From positions 930,001 through 994,000 of the forward strand of contig PDUO01000009.1 in the NCBI GenBank assembly GCA_003008705.1: a stretch of 64,000 nt of DNA, read 5' to 3'. Of the stretch, positions 52,953 to 64,000 are shown piece by piece. The notes beneath the pieces are model-generated. The model was not told where the DNA came from. It saw only the letters and a list, made by a program, of their open reading frames with translations, and searched no databases. A program made the position numbers and the translations under genes. How positions within the stretch are numbered: the stretch's first letter is position 1; each line of letters opens with the position of its first letter. The DNA is from Pezicula radicicola. Lineage: Eukaryota > Ascomycota > Leotiomycetes > Helotiales > Dermateaceae.

Positions 52953-55900
52953 TTATACACCCGGCTGATCTATGACATCCTCCACGGGGCGATCTTCCTC
53001 GATTGGTGCGGCACTTTCGTCTTTCTGGGCGTCGTCGATGTCAAGTCTATCGTCATGGATGAGTGGCCGGTCCGGTTCGTACGATAATTTCGTCTCCTCG
53101 GACGTTATGGTACGTTCAGAAGTCCCACTGTCAGTGCTACCTGAAGTACCGCTTTTGTTGCTCCCAGACTTCTCACTGTGGTCAAGCGTGTCCTGGTCTG
53201 GTTACCGCGATTCTATTATTTCTCCATTCGGAGGATGTTGTACAGGTGTTATGCTAGACGGAAACGTCGCTGCACAGAGAACACCAGACTGTCTTTTTTG
53301 AAACCATCCTCCACGTTCCCAATGACCCGGTTGGTACAAGCAGGAAATACGAATATCATCATCTACTATGCCATTGAGTAAGGTGTTCAATCTTTTGAAG
53401 TCGATGGGCTTTAAAATCCATCCATCGAAGCCTGCATTAATGTAGGTGTTAATGTGGTGTTCCAGGAGAGACGCCGAGACTGCGAAGATAGGTATCCGGC
53501 CGTTGCCATTCGCTCGATGGGAAAGTCTACTAGGTGCGTGAGTCTTTTCGAACGACCTTATCATCTTCGTGGAAGTCAGGCCATCGACAATGGGCATCTA
53601 TTCTATAATTACTATGAGTCTAGCAAAGTTCCTTGCGTAAACTTACCTGCATGTCCATGAGTACCACATCGAAGAATGCTTCTTTCTCTTCATAAGCACC
53701 AGCGCATTCTTCACCGTTGATAGTGTGGTACACATCATGGCCACTTTTCTCTAATCTTTTCTTGATGATACGACTGTTGACTGGATCATCTTCAGCGACC
53801 AAGACTTGAAGATGTTCAGCATCTGGTTGACGACGCTCCGAGACTTCACTACTTGGACTACTTTTCTTGTCTGGAAGATCGAACACAACTCTTGTAGAAG
53901 ACTGAGGCTGTTGCGGGGTTTCTTCGTCGGTGTTAAACTCGTCAGGCATTCTTACAGCTTTGAGCATTGTCTTGTTATCTTGAACGTATTCTGACCCTGG
54001 ATGCCCTTCATGTGGCGAGCGAAGATGCTCTGGAACTGACGGTCCGTATGACCTTGAACGGACCATACCACTGGGCCGTTGTTCGTAACCTGCGGCACGA
54101 GAAGCCAATGGTATGTTTCTGACGCTGTTACCAATTTTCCGGCCATGTCCGCTACCCTTACTGTTAGACCTGTGTAAGAACCTTGGTTCAGGTTCGGGCT
54201 CGCCAACTGCTAAAGGCCCGGAAATTGCATCAATGAGACGATCAACATCGCTCTTCATGCTCTTGTTGCTCAAACCACTAGAGCCGCTCTTGAAACTCTG
54301 CAAGCTGTTGGCATCTTCAACACTGCGCTTACGAGCAAGTCCATCAGACCTGGCAGAGCTTCCCTTGTCGACGAGAGTTACCTCACCAGCAGTGGGCGGA
54401 GGAGTGGCCACAGGTTCAGAGAGAGCCGCCATCTGCAAAACCGAGGTACTTTCGGAGCCTAAGGTCGCATCTTCGTCAGGTAGGTCGAAAGGTAGCTGTA
54501 TGACAAAACGAGAACCTTTGCCTTCTTCCGATTTCAGCCGCAGTTGACCATCCATATTCCTTACAATACGAGCAACTATTGCAAGGCCGAGTCCCAATGT
54601 ACGATCGTCCACCTTCTCGGCTTCTTCTCTCATTGAATCTGCTCCATCAGAAGAAACCTGTTCGAGGTCTCTGAAGAGAGCGTCCAACTTGCTGTTTGAC
54701 ATTCCAATCCCAGAATCTGAGATGACAATGTCAATGTTGACTTTTGCATCAACCATGTCCGCGCGGTAAAGTTCGATCTTAACCCATCCGAAAGTTGTAT
54801 GCTGCATTGCATTGGCAGTGATATTGCTAATTGCTTGTCGTACCCGTCGCTGATCACCATGAACAAACTGGGGCACCCCAGGGTTAACATGGACTTCATA
54901 TTCCAGGCCTTTTCGCTTGGCATCTCCAGTAAACTGATCTGTTGCCTCGTGAACAGTAGCATGTAAATCGAAAACTTCATCCTTAATCAAGTCCTGACCT
55001 TCTTCTGTTTTTGTAAGATCCAGAAGATCGTTGATAACGTAGATTAACGACTTGGATGCTGAATGCGACTTAGAAAGATTCTCTCTTGTCTCCTGATCGA
55101 GTGTTCCCTCGAGGGCAATTTCGAGATAATTGATAATGGCATTAAGTGGAGTCCTAACTTCGTGTGCAGAATTTGCCAGAAGAAGCTTCGTGAGTTGGCT
55201 GCTTTGCAAAGCTGCTTCTTTTTGTCGCCACACCTCAATAAATTTACCATAGACGAGGCAAAGAACCGCAGCTGTCTCGATTTGCTCTTCAGTCCAGTCA
55301 CGGCACTTTCCGATGACCGTTTCTTTCCATGCTGCGAAACTTTTCCTTGGTTCTAAGTAGCCTTCAGTTCCTTCTTTGAAGAATTTTTCATACGGATTTC
55401 CTGCCCACTTCACCTCTTTAATTTGAGCCTTTCGAAAAAAGACAATGAAATCATGTCCGCCAACAGAGAGCGGTACCAAAAGTAATCCAGCAATGACGAC
55501 AAATCCAGGGGGGTATCTAATATCGAGGAAGTCTTGCTTGATATCTTGCGAGGTTACAACCGAGGTCATCCTGCGTAGGCGCAAGTACTCCAACATTGCA
55601 AGAGCTTCTTGCGACTGCTCCAGTTTTCCAAGAATCTTTGTTTCGCCACGGATGGAGAGAAGTCCAAAATCAGCGTCAAACAATTTCAGGAGATCGTCAG
55701 ATGAGGCGGTGATATATCCAGAAGGATTTGCTTCTGTTGGTACAGTATTGATTAGCTTCCTTGCTTGAAGACGTGAAGCATAAGAAAGTCTCTCAATGTT
55801 CCTCGACGCCGTTTCGCCAACTAGTCCACACATCTTCCGGATAGGAAATGATACCCGCATGCCTTTCGATCCGTACGAATGACATGAAATGAGACCCCAT

Positions 55901-57778
55901 AATTCGCCAAAGGCATTGATGGAGATTGACATGGACGACCGGACAGCCATGTTTGCGAGATATTTTATGTGAATTGGAGACATGGCACGCAAGTAGGAAT
56001 AACTGAAAAGGGTAAGTAAGGAGAATAGCACTGGGACGCAGTGAAGATACGGCAAGGGCCTTTTGGGAAGATGTGCGCACTCACGAGAGATCTAGAGGTG
56101 TTTCAATATCCCCCACAGTCCTACACACCAATCGTGCTGTTTCCAGATCTCGATCATATAACAATCGCACCTTGTTGATTTTATACATGTCTCGAGCTTG
56201 CTTTGGAATGTCCGAAGCTGGAAAATTAAGGCCCTTGTAAAGATCTTTTGTGGCCCGCGGGTCGACTAATTCAGTCACTACGCGGCCATTGAAATTCGCA
56301 TCAAATTGATAGATCATGACTCGATGAAAACCCGTCAGTTCCTTGACTACACCGACTAGAATCTTCAAAAAGGAGTCAAGGTTCGCCGCGGATGCCAACT
56401 GCTCTTGGACCTGAGACATAATGTTGAATACTTCCATGGCGGCAGCCTCACCCTTTCTTTTTCTTGCAGTTCGCAGGACCCTGAGAGGCCTGCTTGTGTT
56501 ATGTGTACTCTCGAAATACTCCTCCTGGGTTGGATTGCTATTCAATGTGTCTTCCGGTGGCTCAGGTGTGACCTCACTAGCAGGTGCTAATGGGTATTGA
56601 TGGTCGTCGTCGAATTCAAATTCGCAGATGACCAATTCCGGGTTGGTGGGATTAATGTGCATCGCGCACCACAGCTTCACATTCTTTCTTTCTCGAGGTA
56701 ATCGCATGGAAATTGTGAAAACTTCGGGTCCGTTTGTGGTAGGATCTGCATCGTCGTCTTGAATGAAGTCTACGTGGTCCAGAAGATTGTCGGCTTGCTC
56801 CTCCGACAAGATATCCGTGAAGCTTTTGAGCCTGAACAGCTCTGCAGGCGTATATCCAATGACACGCTGAGAATTTTCACTAACCACTCGAACCACAAGT
56901 TGACCTTCTTCCTCTTCTTTCAGTGCAATAAGGAGACCAAAGCTCTGAACTGCTCCGGGTATATGTATTGGTTCGTCTTCACAGCGTTGTAGTGTTTCCC
57001 CATCACGGCCAGTGATGACAGCATGCCCTTCAGAAGTCATAATATGCTTGAACCTTGCCGTCACAATACCTCCTCCTATGCTATCCTGATCGCTAGCCAG
57101 CTGTCCTGCTACTGATGCATTTGATGAGGGCACACGGAGGCTATTTGAATTTGAATCAGCATTCTCACCGGATATGTCAGAAGTTGCATCACTAAACAGC
57201 TGCATGCGACTTCCTCCACCGTATTTATCAGAGCCACTATGACCAGTTGAGGTTAATCCCTTGCGATTTCTGCCACTATGCCTTCTCGCATCGGGAGGGC
57301 GGGACTTGGGATTACCTGGTTGGGCTCCGCTCTCTTTTCGCACGTTACCAGTTGGTGTGCGGCCTCCCACATCTGTGGACGGTGGACGAGAATATGTATT
57401 GTCTTGCCCGGCAGTACCACCAGAGCCATCAGAGCCAGAGAAGTATTCCGGCTCGCAGTTCAATGACGACCCTGAGACCGAGGCACGTCCTGAGAACATA
57501 TAAGGAGTCTGAGAAGGATCAACACTGACCACACTCCTGATTGGGAAGACACGATCGCCATGTCCACCTGGACTGCCCAGCTGGCGGTCAGAACTTGCGC
57601 TGTAAGAAGATGTCACATCCTCTGTCCATAGACGTGGCTTGGCAGGCGGTAGTGTTGGTGAGCGTCGGTTGTTGGCAGCTATTCTGACAGTAGAACCGGC
57701 CTCAGTATCTAGTGTTGGTGATGTGTTCTTGAGATCTTTTGGCCCACCCTCACTCCCCTCCTCCTTGGGCGACGACAT
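52953..57778 (-). CDS. fphA: Fungal phytochrome, hybrid histidine kinase
   Basis: Exons 57778-56085, 56002-53647, 53597-53285 and 53197-52953 give about 1535 residues; introns 56003..56084 and 53598..53646 are certain, 53198..53284 is inferred. Red-light sensor with bilin chromophore. A disordered N-terminus leads to the PAS domain with Cys266 in RCEDEPIHIPGAVQSFG, the cysteine position that binds biliverdin in fungal phytochromes. Then GAF with FPASDIPKQARDMY and RLLYDRD, PHY with YLRAMSPIHIKYLANMAVRSSMSIS, HisKA with His in ANSAHEVRTPLNAI, and HATPase with N box SNITANAMQHT, G1 SDSGIGMS and G2 TLGLGLAIV. The receiver has LVAEDDPVNSRIIKK, phospho-Asp in VVLMDMQMP, and WILKPID. All catalytic positions are present, so it should signal by His-Asp relay to an HPt protein. 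Confidence 0.95.
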
Positions 57779-59528
57779 CTCTTAAAAGCTTCTTAAAAGT
57801 GCCTGCGTTACTTCGACACGTTATGACACGGCCGGCTTGGCCTACGCTTTGCAGCCTTCACCCTATACGGAGGCGGCCTCCGCTCTGCTTCACACGGTCT
57901 GTGGATATGGCTCAACAGGTATGCATCGAAGTCGTCAATGTCGAAGGAGAACATACATGTGCGGAAGACAACGTTGAGATGTTCTTTCGTGATATGGCAG
58001 CAACGAAAGATGCAGGAGACTACTGCGGCCAAAAACAAAGAGACAAATAATATGTATCTCTTCGACAGCAGTCAGGACGCCGGACAGCAAAGGAGAGAAT
58101 GAATTTTTCGTAGCCACAGGTTGGGATGAAAATCGGACTCCGTACCGCCGTTACACACAGGGTAGAGAAGGTCGCGGCGGCAAGATGATTGAAAAGATCG
58201 CTAGCTTCCTACTCTCAGGCAAAGGTAGTCGAGGTAGTGCCACCAGCCAGCAACACTAATCGCACGCTCTACTGTACTTACCTCTCTACCTCCTCCTCTT
58301 CGTCTCATCACCACGACAGAACAGAGTGCGGCTTTCCTTTTGCCACAGCAGCAGGGTGAGTAGCGAACAGCTAGCAGATATGCAGGGTTTGTCACAAGTA
58401 ACAAGCCACTTCCAAGTCCACATTCATACGGAATACTTTCGTATGTACCAGGAGACGTGCGTGACATGATATGCGCGCGTATCCATTTTGCCACCGACCT
58501 TCCTGCTGCACAGTAATCATGTAATAATGTACGAAGAAAGAAGTAATAATGCCCCCCTGGCCTGGGAATGGCGTGGGTAGCGATCTACAATCTAGAGTAT
58601 GGACTACGGATATGCGATTAACGGCTCGGCTCAGCCTCTCACAGCCTGTTAAACCAGCCTCCCTTCCGGGCTACGGCCCTTTGCCACAGCGACTGCATAG
58701 TAAGGGCAAGGGTCCTGATGAAATTCTTCAATTCTTGGTCGGTTTACTGGGAGGGCATGATCTGCTGGATCCCTGAAGGAAATGAGGTCATCTTGCTTAT
58801 GCATCATTGGGTCAAGCCCGAGTCAAGGATGGCAATCTCAATCTGGGTTGGGAATGCGGTGGAATGCGGTGGCGCCCGTGTTCTCCATAAATAATGTTTT
58901 GCCTTCTTAGCAGTTTCATCGCTTCAGATGCTTAAATTTACCTTCGTACGGAGTATTGTCGCGACTCGTCGCTGTCAGGTAGAAGAGGTAAAATATGGCT
59001 GGGAGATACTTCGTACGAGTACTAGACCACGACACATAAAATATTAATAAAAGAAACTCTCTCAAACCCGACTACGAGAGGACGAGGAAGGTGAGTTATC
59101 TATCGGAGGCCAGAAACCCATATATTACATAATCCATCCGAAAGTCTTGGTAACAAACGTCTCTCTGTTCATGATAAGAGCGCCAGGAGAACAGAGAGAG
59201 CATACAGATACTCTTACATTTCAATCGCTCGGCCTGCACTCTTGCCTCGTCTTGATATTGTCGTCTTCCACTTGCTCTTTCTCCCACAATTGCTTCTTTC
59301 CTCCTAGATACAACACAACTTTTGCTGACAGCGTTCAAGGAGCTCAAATTCGTCAAGGGTTGAAAATTAAAAGACAACAGAAAACAATTCCTCATGTCTT
59401 CTTTTCTTGGTCTAGAAGGCTTTCACGTATGCATATTTGTTTATTTTTAAGACAAAATTAGTTTCTTCTGTTCTTCCTTCTTCTTTTTCGTCCTCTTCTT
59501 TCCCTGGTCATGGGGAATACCTGGCAGC
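57779..59528. other. Intergenic region, 1.75 kb
   Basis: It is the 5' flank of both the phytochrome gene and the dehydrogenase-deacetylase gene. No convincing gene. The word GGAATGCGGT occurs twice in tandem near 58852-58872. A CT-rich tract at 59440-59510 precedes the plus-strand start. Confidence 0.45.
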
Positions 59529-61856
59529 ATGATTCATTGTCATCCAATACCTGCTCTACTACTAGACTGCAAAACTGACTCCAAGAAGGTCTTTATTACA
59601 GGCGCAAGCGGTGGTATAGGGGGCCAGGCCGTCAAGGAATTTCTAGGTCAGTGTCGCAGTCTCAAAGAGGATGACGCAACGCTATTCGAGTGACGTGAAA
59701 AGGAGGAGAGAGGACTCAGAAATTCTTTCTCCTTTCTAATTCCCCACTACCAAGTCTTTAAATGAGAGTTGAAATTACAAGTGACAATGGAAACGAACAC
59801 AACCCCAAATCACGGGATGACACAAAATTGCTACCTACCATCAAAAACCTCACACTAACATTTCGCAGGCCAAGGCTGCAAAGTAACCGCCCACGACCTT
59901 CGCCCCATTGACAATACATCCTCCAATCCAAACCTTTTCACAGTGACCGGTGACATCTCCTCCGAATCCTCCATCCAACGCTGCATCGCCGAGGCAAAAG
60001 CAAAGCATGGCCCCATCAACATCCTAATAGCCAATGCTGGCATAACTGATGAATCACACGCCTACCCAATCTGGGGGATTCCCCTTTCCCTCTGGACAAA
60101 AACCTACAATAACAACATCCAAGGAACCTTCCTAACCATTAAGCATTTTTTACTTAGTGCAGAAGAGACACAAAAGGCCCATGGAGGGCATGAGATCGAG
60201 AACCTAGCCATTGTTGTAACGGGGTCGGAGACAGGAAAGTTTGGCCAGGCGGGACATACCGAGTATGCCTCTGGGAAAGCTGGGTTGCAGTATGGGCTTG
60301 TCAGGGGTGTGAAAAATGAGATTGTGAGGCTGAATAGTAAGGCGAGGATTAACGCCGTAGCACCAGGATGGGTCGAGACTCCTCTCATCGAAGGAAGACT
60401 GGATGATCCCAAGGAATTGTGGGCGGAAGCGCAAGCCACGGTGCCATTAAGGAAGATTGCACAACCAGAAGATGTAGCGAGGGCCATGGCTTTCTTAGCT
60501 AGCCATCGTGCAGCAGGTCATGTCAGTGGAGAGTGCTTGAGCGTAGATGGAGGGATGGAAGGTCGAGTAGTCTGGAAAGAAAACGAGATACCAACTTTAA
60601 CCACAAGAACCTCAGCAACCTCGTCCCCAATCCTTTCCAAACTCCAACCCGCCGCTCCAAACCCCATCACAATTCAAGTACCCCTCACTACGCCAAATCG
60701 CAAGCGACGCATCCAAATCCTCCTCTCCGTCGACTTCGATGCCATAAGCGGTTTCCTAGGAACTGGTGCCTCCCCAAGCAACAACATGGCTGATTTCTCC
60801 TCCGGCTACTTCAGCGGCCAAGTTGGAGTACCTCGCCTACTTAAACTCTTCAAAAAACACAACATCTCTTCCAAGGTCACAGTAAGCAACATATTTCTTT
60901 GTTCTTAAGCACTTAAAGCACTGTCTCACGACTTCGGGGGCATGTCTCAAGACTCTTACTCCGGCTCTTTGAGAAGAAAAAATAGTACTAATTTGTTGAA
61001 GTGGTTTATCCCTGGCCATTCTATGGAGACGTTTCCTAAGGAGACAATGTTGATCAAGCAGAGTGGAGCGGAGATAGCTTGTCATGGGTATGCGCATGAG
61101 GGCAGCTCACAGATGACAGAAATACAGGAACGGGAGGTAATCGAACGGTGTGTGCAACTAGCTGAGAACTTGACGGGGAAGAAACCGAAGGGGTGGAGAG
61201 CGCCACTTTATCAGTTGCGAGAACATACTGTAAAAGTACTCGAGGAACATGGGTTTCTATACGGTAAATCTATTTTCAAAATAATCTCTTCCCATTTTTA
61301 TAGATTTATTTTAGGAAGGGGAAATGCATACTGATATATGGTTGGCATAGATTCCTCACTAACACACCACGATTCACAACCCTATTTCGTACCCCGCAAC
61401 AGCGCCATAAAACCCATAGATTTCTCGCCCCACCTATCTGCAAGCACCTGGATGAAACCGCTCTCTACCCCTCTCCCACCAACCTCTACAACGCTCATCG
61501 AACTACCCGCAAACTGGTACATGGAGGACATGACACCTATGCAATTTCTACCCTCAGCTCCAAACTCTCATGGTTACGTTAGTGCACAGAGTATTATGGA
61601 TATGTGGAAGGAGAGGTTTGAATTTTTGTATCATGAGTTTGATGATGATGTGGATGAAGATGAGAAGGAGAGTGATATGGGGAAGAAAGGGGATTTTGTT
61701 TTCCCTTTGGTCTTGCATCCTGATACTAGTGGGATGGCACATATTATTGGAATGATCGGACGTATGATTGAGTGGTTGAAGAGCAAAGGGGATGAGGTGG
61801 AATTTTGTAAGTATGAGGATGTTGCTGTGGAGTGGAAGGCTAGACAAGCCATCTAA
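59529..61856 (+). CDS. SDR oxidoreductase fused to CE4-type polysaccharide deacetylase
   Basis: Four exons (59529-59646, 59869-60881, 61002-61263, 61351-61856) give 632 residues; introns 59647..59868, 60882..61001 and 61264..61350 are GT-AG. Residues about 18-276 form a short-chain dehydrogenase: cofactor loop TGASGGIG (24-31), NAG in LIANAGI, Ser in VVTGSE, catalytic Tyr172-x3-Lys176 in EYASGK, and the family end GECLSVDGGM. After a Thr/Pro/Ser linker (about 277-317), residues 318-632 form a NodB/CE4 fold of the PuuE/HpPgdA kind: SVDFDAISG (metal-binding Asp), HGYAHEG (H-x3-H), WRAPLY and YDSS. Both halves keep their catalytic residues. The junction lies inside exon 2 with no splice site, so the fusion is not an annotation artefact. 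The substrates are unknown. Confidence 0.9.
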
Positions 61857-62902
61857 GCCCTAACCACGTTTTATATGAGTCTGTCTATTGTCAATCATTA
61901 GGTATGTAACGAATAAGTTAAATTCCAACTAAAATATAGGTACACAGGCTTTCAATCAACCCAATAAGTTGCTTCGATTAAGTGAGTTTTCCAAATCAAG
62001 CGAGTAAAAGCCATCCTCTTGATTTGGGACTATCAGGATGTTTAGTGACAAGCTTTTGAAAAGTAAACCGGATAGGCTAAAATCTTCTGTATCGGGATCG
62101 TAATGACCTCACTTTTTGATCTCTTTTTTATTTAGTGCCTTTTTTTGGGGGGTACAAATGTGTAGTTAGTCTGACATTTCTATTCTAAGCTACTAGAAGT
62201 AATTACTTAGGAGCAGTACTACAAGGCAGTAGTCTTAGGGCTTGTAGCTCTAGCAGCTCCTACAACTGAGGAATTCCATCTACTCTGTCGGTGGTGATCT
62301 AAATCAACTCTATACCTTAATACCACGGATATCAAACTCAGTTGCAATTATTACTAAGGCATAGCTAGGTAGAGGAAGAGACCAATCTTGTTGAGAATTA
62401 AAAAAATATAAAAAAGGATCATTTGTACATACTTGTAGTGAATTAGTTAGGCAGCAACAAATAATATGTTGATGTATCTACATAAATCCAAATAATCAAT
62501 TCTCCTCCACGCCAAACCGAGAGCTAGCACCTGCAAGGATCTTTGACATCCCTATATTGCAGTTGCACTCAATAACTAACACCAAAAATTTGGGTTGGTT
62601 AAGTTGCCACGGATGTAAAAGCAAGAGCTCTCTCTGAGAAGCTTCCTCCCAAGAGGTTACCGCCAAATACAAAAAATCAGTTCGCCTGGTTTCTGTGTCT
62701 ACAGTTTTGCTGTTTTTTGATAAGTTTTTGTGTCTTTTTTGGGGGAGATTTGCTCCTTTTTGTTTTGTCAAGGCGTTGTTTTTTTTTGCTGTTTTGGAGA
62801 TTAGCGTGTTTTGTTTCTTGCTTAAATAACTCAGGTGGTGTAAAAAGAGAGTAGCACCCCACTGTATAGCAGTAATTAAATTAGCGTCCATGAAGCTGAG
62901 TT
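61857..62902. other. Intergenic region, 1.05 kb, AT-rich
   Basis: Positions 61964-62010 hold AAGTTGCTTCGATTAAGTGAG...TCAAGCGAG, another copy of the dispersed repeat family. A minus frame at 62496..62909 is Lys/Asn-rich, has no domain and is treated as non-coding. Poly-T runs lie at 62740-62790. Confidence 0.45.
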
Positions 62903-63891
62903 CTACCAAAGAGGTCTCTCCTCACCAACAGCTCTAAAAACATGATGTCTAATATCCCAATCCCTCTGCTCCACCCACGCTCTAAACTGATCAACCGATA
63001 CATCAACGCCACTAACCTCCTTAACAGTATAACTCCTATAAAACCTTTTATCCCTAAAACAATGCATCATCAATCTATTCTTCGATCTACAACCCAAATA
63101 ACACTTCATCATATTCCTCACCACCCTAAGCAACTCATTCAAAATACCCCTCGACTACTCAATCAGAAACCAACCATCCCTCGCCTCATTACCAGATGGC
63201 GTATACAAAATAGGATAATACTGTAAATTTCCATCCCTACTCTCCTCATTCCAAAAAAGAAAACCAGAATTCATCAAATCCTGTGTGAATCTCCATCCCC
63301 GTTCTCGAGACATGAGTTGTTGATGTCCGGCAGGAAACTTGATATCATATCTAAAAGCAAGACTTTGGACATTAGATAAGACATAGAATCCACAATCACC
63401 TCGAAGAAAGCTCTGGGTTTCGCTAGCTCGGATTTGAACTTTCAATTCGTATGGTAAGAAGCGTTCGCTTATGTTGGGTGTTACTTCGAGTGCGTAAGCG
63501 AGGTACGAGAAGAGGAGTTCTATACATTGTGCTCCGTTTGGTAATTTGTGAAGACCTGTTGTGAATCCGGTACTAGACCGCTGTTTTTGCTTCTGGCAAT
63601 ATTACGAACAGAGAGACGTGGAGGAATCCTTGGGGTGCGAGTGGCGACTGGTAGAGTGGAATGAACAAGTAACGTATTTTCCAGAATTGGGCTGGTGTGT
63701 ATGGGAAAACTTTTGCGAACTCTTGGGCTTCGTTTTCTTTTAGTCCGTCTAGGAACCAGCGGGTTGGTCCTAGGTATTGGAAACGTGGGATTGTATTTGG
63801 GGTATGGTAGCATTTGTCGTTGAGGTTGCTGTGCCATTGATTGGCGAAGTCGCAGATGAGTTGCAGGTATGCGTCGATTACAATTGCAGGT
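62903..63891 (-). pseudogene. Broken gene of unknown family, frameshift plus nonsense codon
   Basis: The minus strand reads a protein-like chain from an acceptor-like AG at about 63892: PAIVIDAYLQLICDFANQW, RWFLDGLKENEAQEFAKVFPYT, LYQSPLAPQGFLHVSLFVILPEA. At a run of five A (63584..63588) the frame breaks; shifting by one base restores it into GFTTGLHKLPNGAQCIELLF and GDCGFYVLSNVQSLAFRYDIKFPAG. Further on, a TAG (63155..63157) interrupts after RDGWFLIE, and the same frame continues with SRGILNELLRVVRNMMKCYLG to the stop at 62903. No intron of normal length repairs either lesion. The family is not recognised. An assembly error at the A run is possible, but the nonsense codon is independent. 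The 5' part extends beyond the right edge. Confidence 0.6.
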
Positions 63892-64000
63892 CTATACCCA
63901 TGTACTTAAGTAGGTAGTTCTCTTTTCGTTTTATCATTCAATAAATGCAGATGACTGTGTACCAAGAAATACATCAAGTTATATGCGGCAGTAGATACTC

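Noticed and set aside
14993..62902. Secondary-metabolite cluster around the monooxygenase, hydrolase, nitrilase and SDR genes
   Set aside because: These genes are far apart and interleaved with housekeeping genes. There is no PKS, NRPS, terpene synthase, transporter or cluster regulator.
62496..62909. 137-codon minus frame, Lys/Asn-rich
   Set aside because: It begins at the end of the broken gene and is AT-driven with poly-A lysine runs and no domain.

Overview
This window is nuclear DNA of a filamentous ascomycete, probably a Leotiomycete (Helotiales-like). The evidence is a set of typical fungal genes: a phytochrome hybrid histidine kinase, Atg13, a PTPA-type PP2A activator, two 2EXR proteins and a caspase-like protein. 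Introns are short, mostly 47-120 nt, with GTAWGT-like donors, CTAAC/CTAAT branch points and YAG acceptors. Both strands are used and there is no operon structure. I rebuilt exon joins by hand from reading frame, splice signals and domain continuity. Track starts that are TTG or GTG were not used for nuclear genes.

Layout. 1-9.1 kb: a Rad5/16-type SNF2 ATPase cut by the left edge (minus), a C3HC zinc-finger protein (minus), divergent Dom34/Pelota (plus), and a caspase-like C14 protein (minus). 10.1-16.3 kb: a compact kinesin (plus), a poly-glycine, glycine-zipper protein (plus), and an FAD monooxygenase (minus). 16.3-19.3 kb is gene-poor. 19.3-25 kb: a 2EXR protein (minus) divergent from an alpha/beta hydrolase (plus), a second 2EXR protein (plus), and a nitrilase-family amidohydrolase (minus). 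25.5-37.1 kb: a 1563-residue ankyrin-RCC1-BTB protein in one exon (minus), a small zinc-finger-like protein (plus), and Atg13 (plus).

37.1-39.8 kb is AT-rich and repeat-bearing. 39.8-44.3 kb: an AT-hook protein (minus) divergent from the PP2A activator Rrd1 (plus). 45.3-51.6 kb: a small disordered Lys/Pro/Ala/Glu protein and a long coiled-coil protein (both plus). 53-57.8 kb: a fungal phytochrome (minus). 59.5-61.9 kb: a single gene fusing a short-chain dehydrogenase to a CE4-type polysaccharide deacetylase (plus). 62.9-63.9 kb: a broken gene of unknown family (minus).

The genes are mainly housekeeping or signalling (translation quality control, PP2A activation, autophagy, light sensing, chromatin remodelling) and do not look like one pathway. 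The most unusual items are the dehydrogenase-deacetylase fusion, in-frame introns without stop codons in the SNF2 and monooxygenase genes, the phytochrome tail that is reached only by splicing out an in-frame stop, a dispersed AAGTAAGTTGCTTAGATC-like repeat family in intergenic DNA, and the two-lesion relic at the right edge. I saw no complete transposon, CRISPR array, rRNA or confident tRNA.
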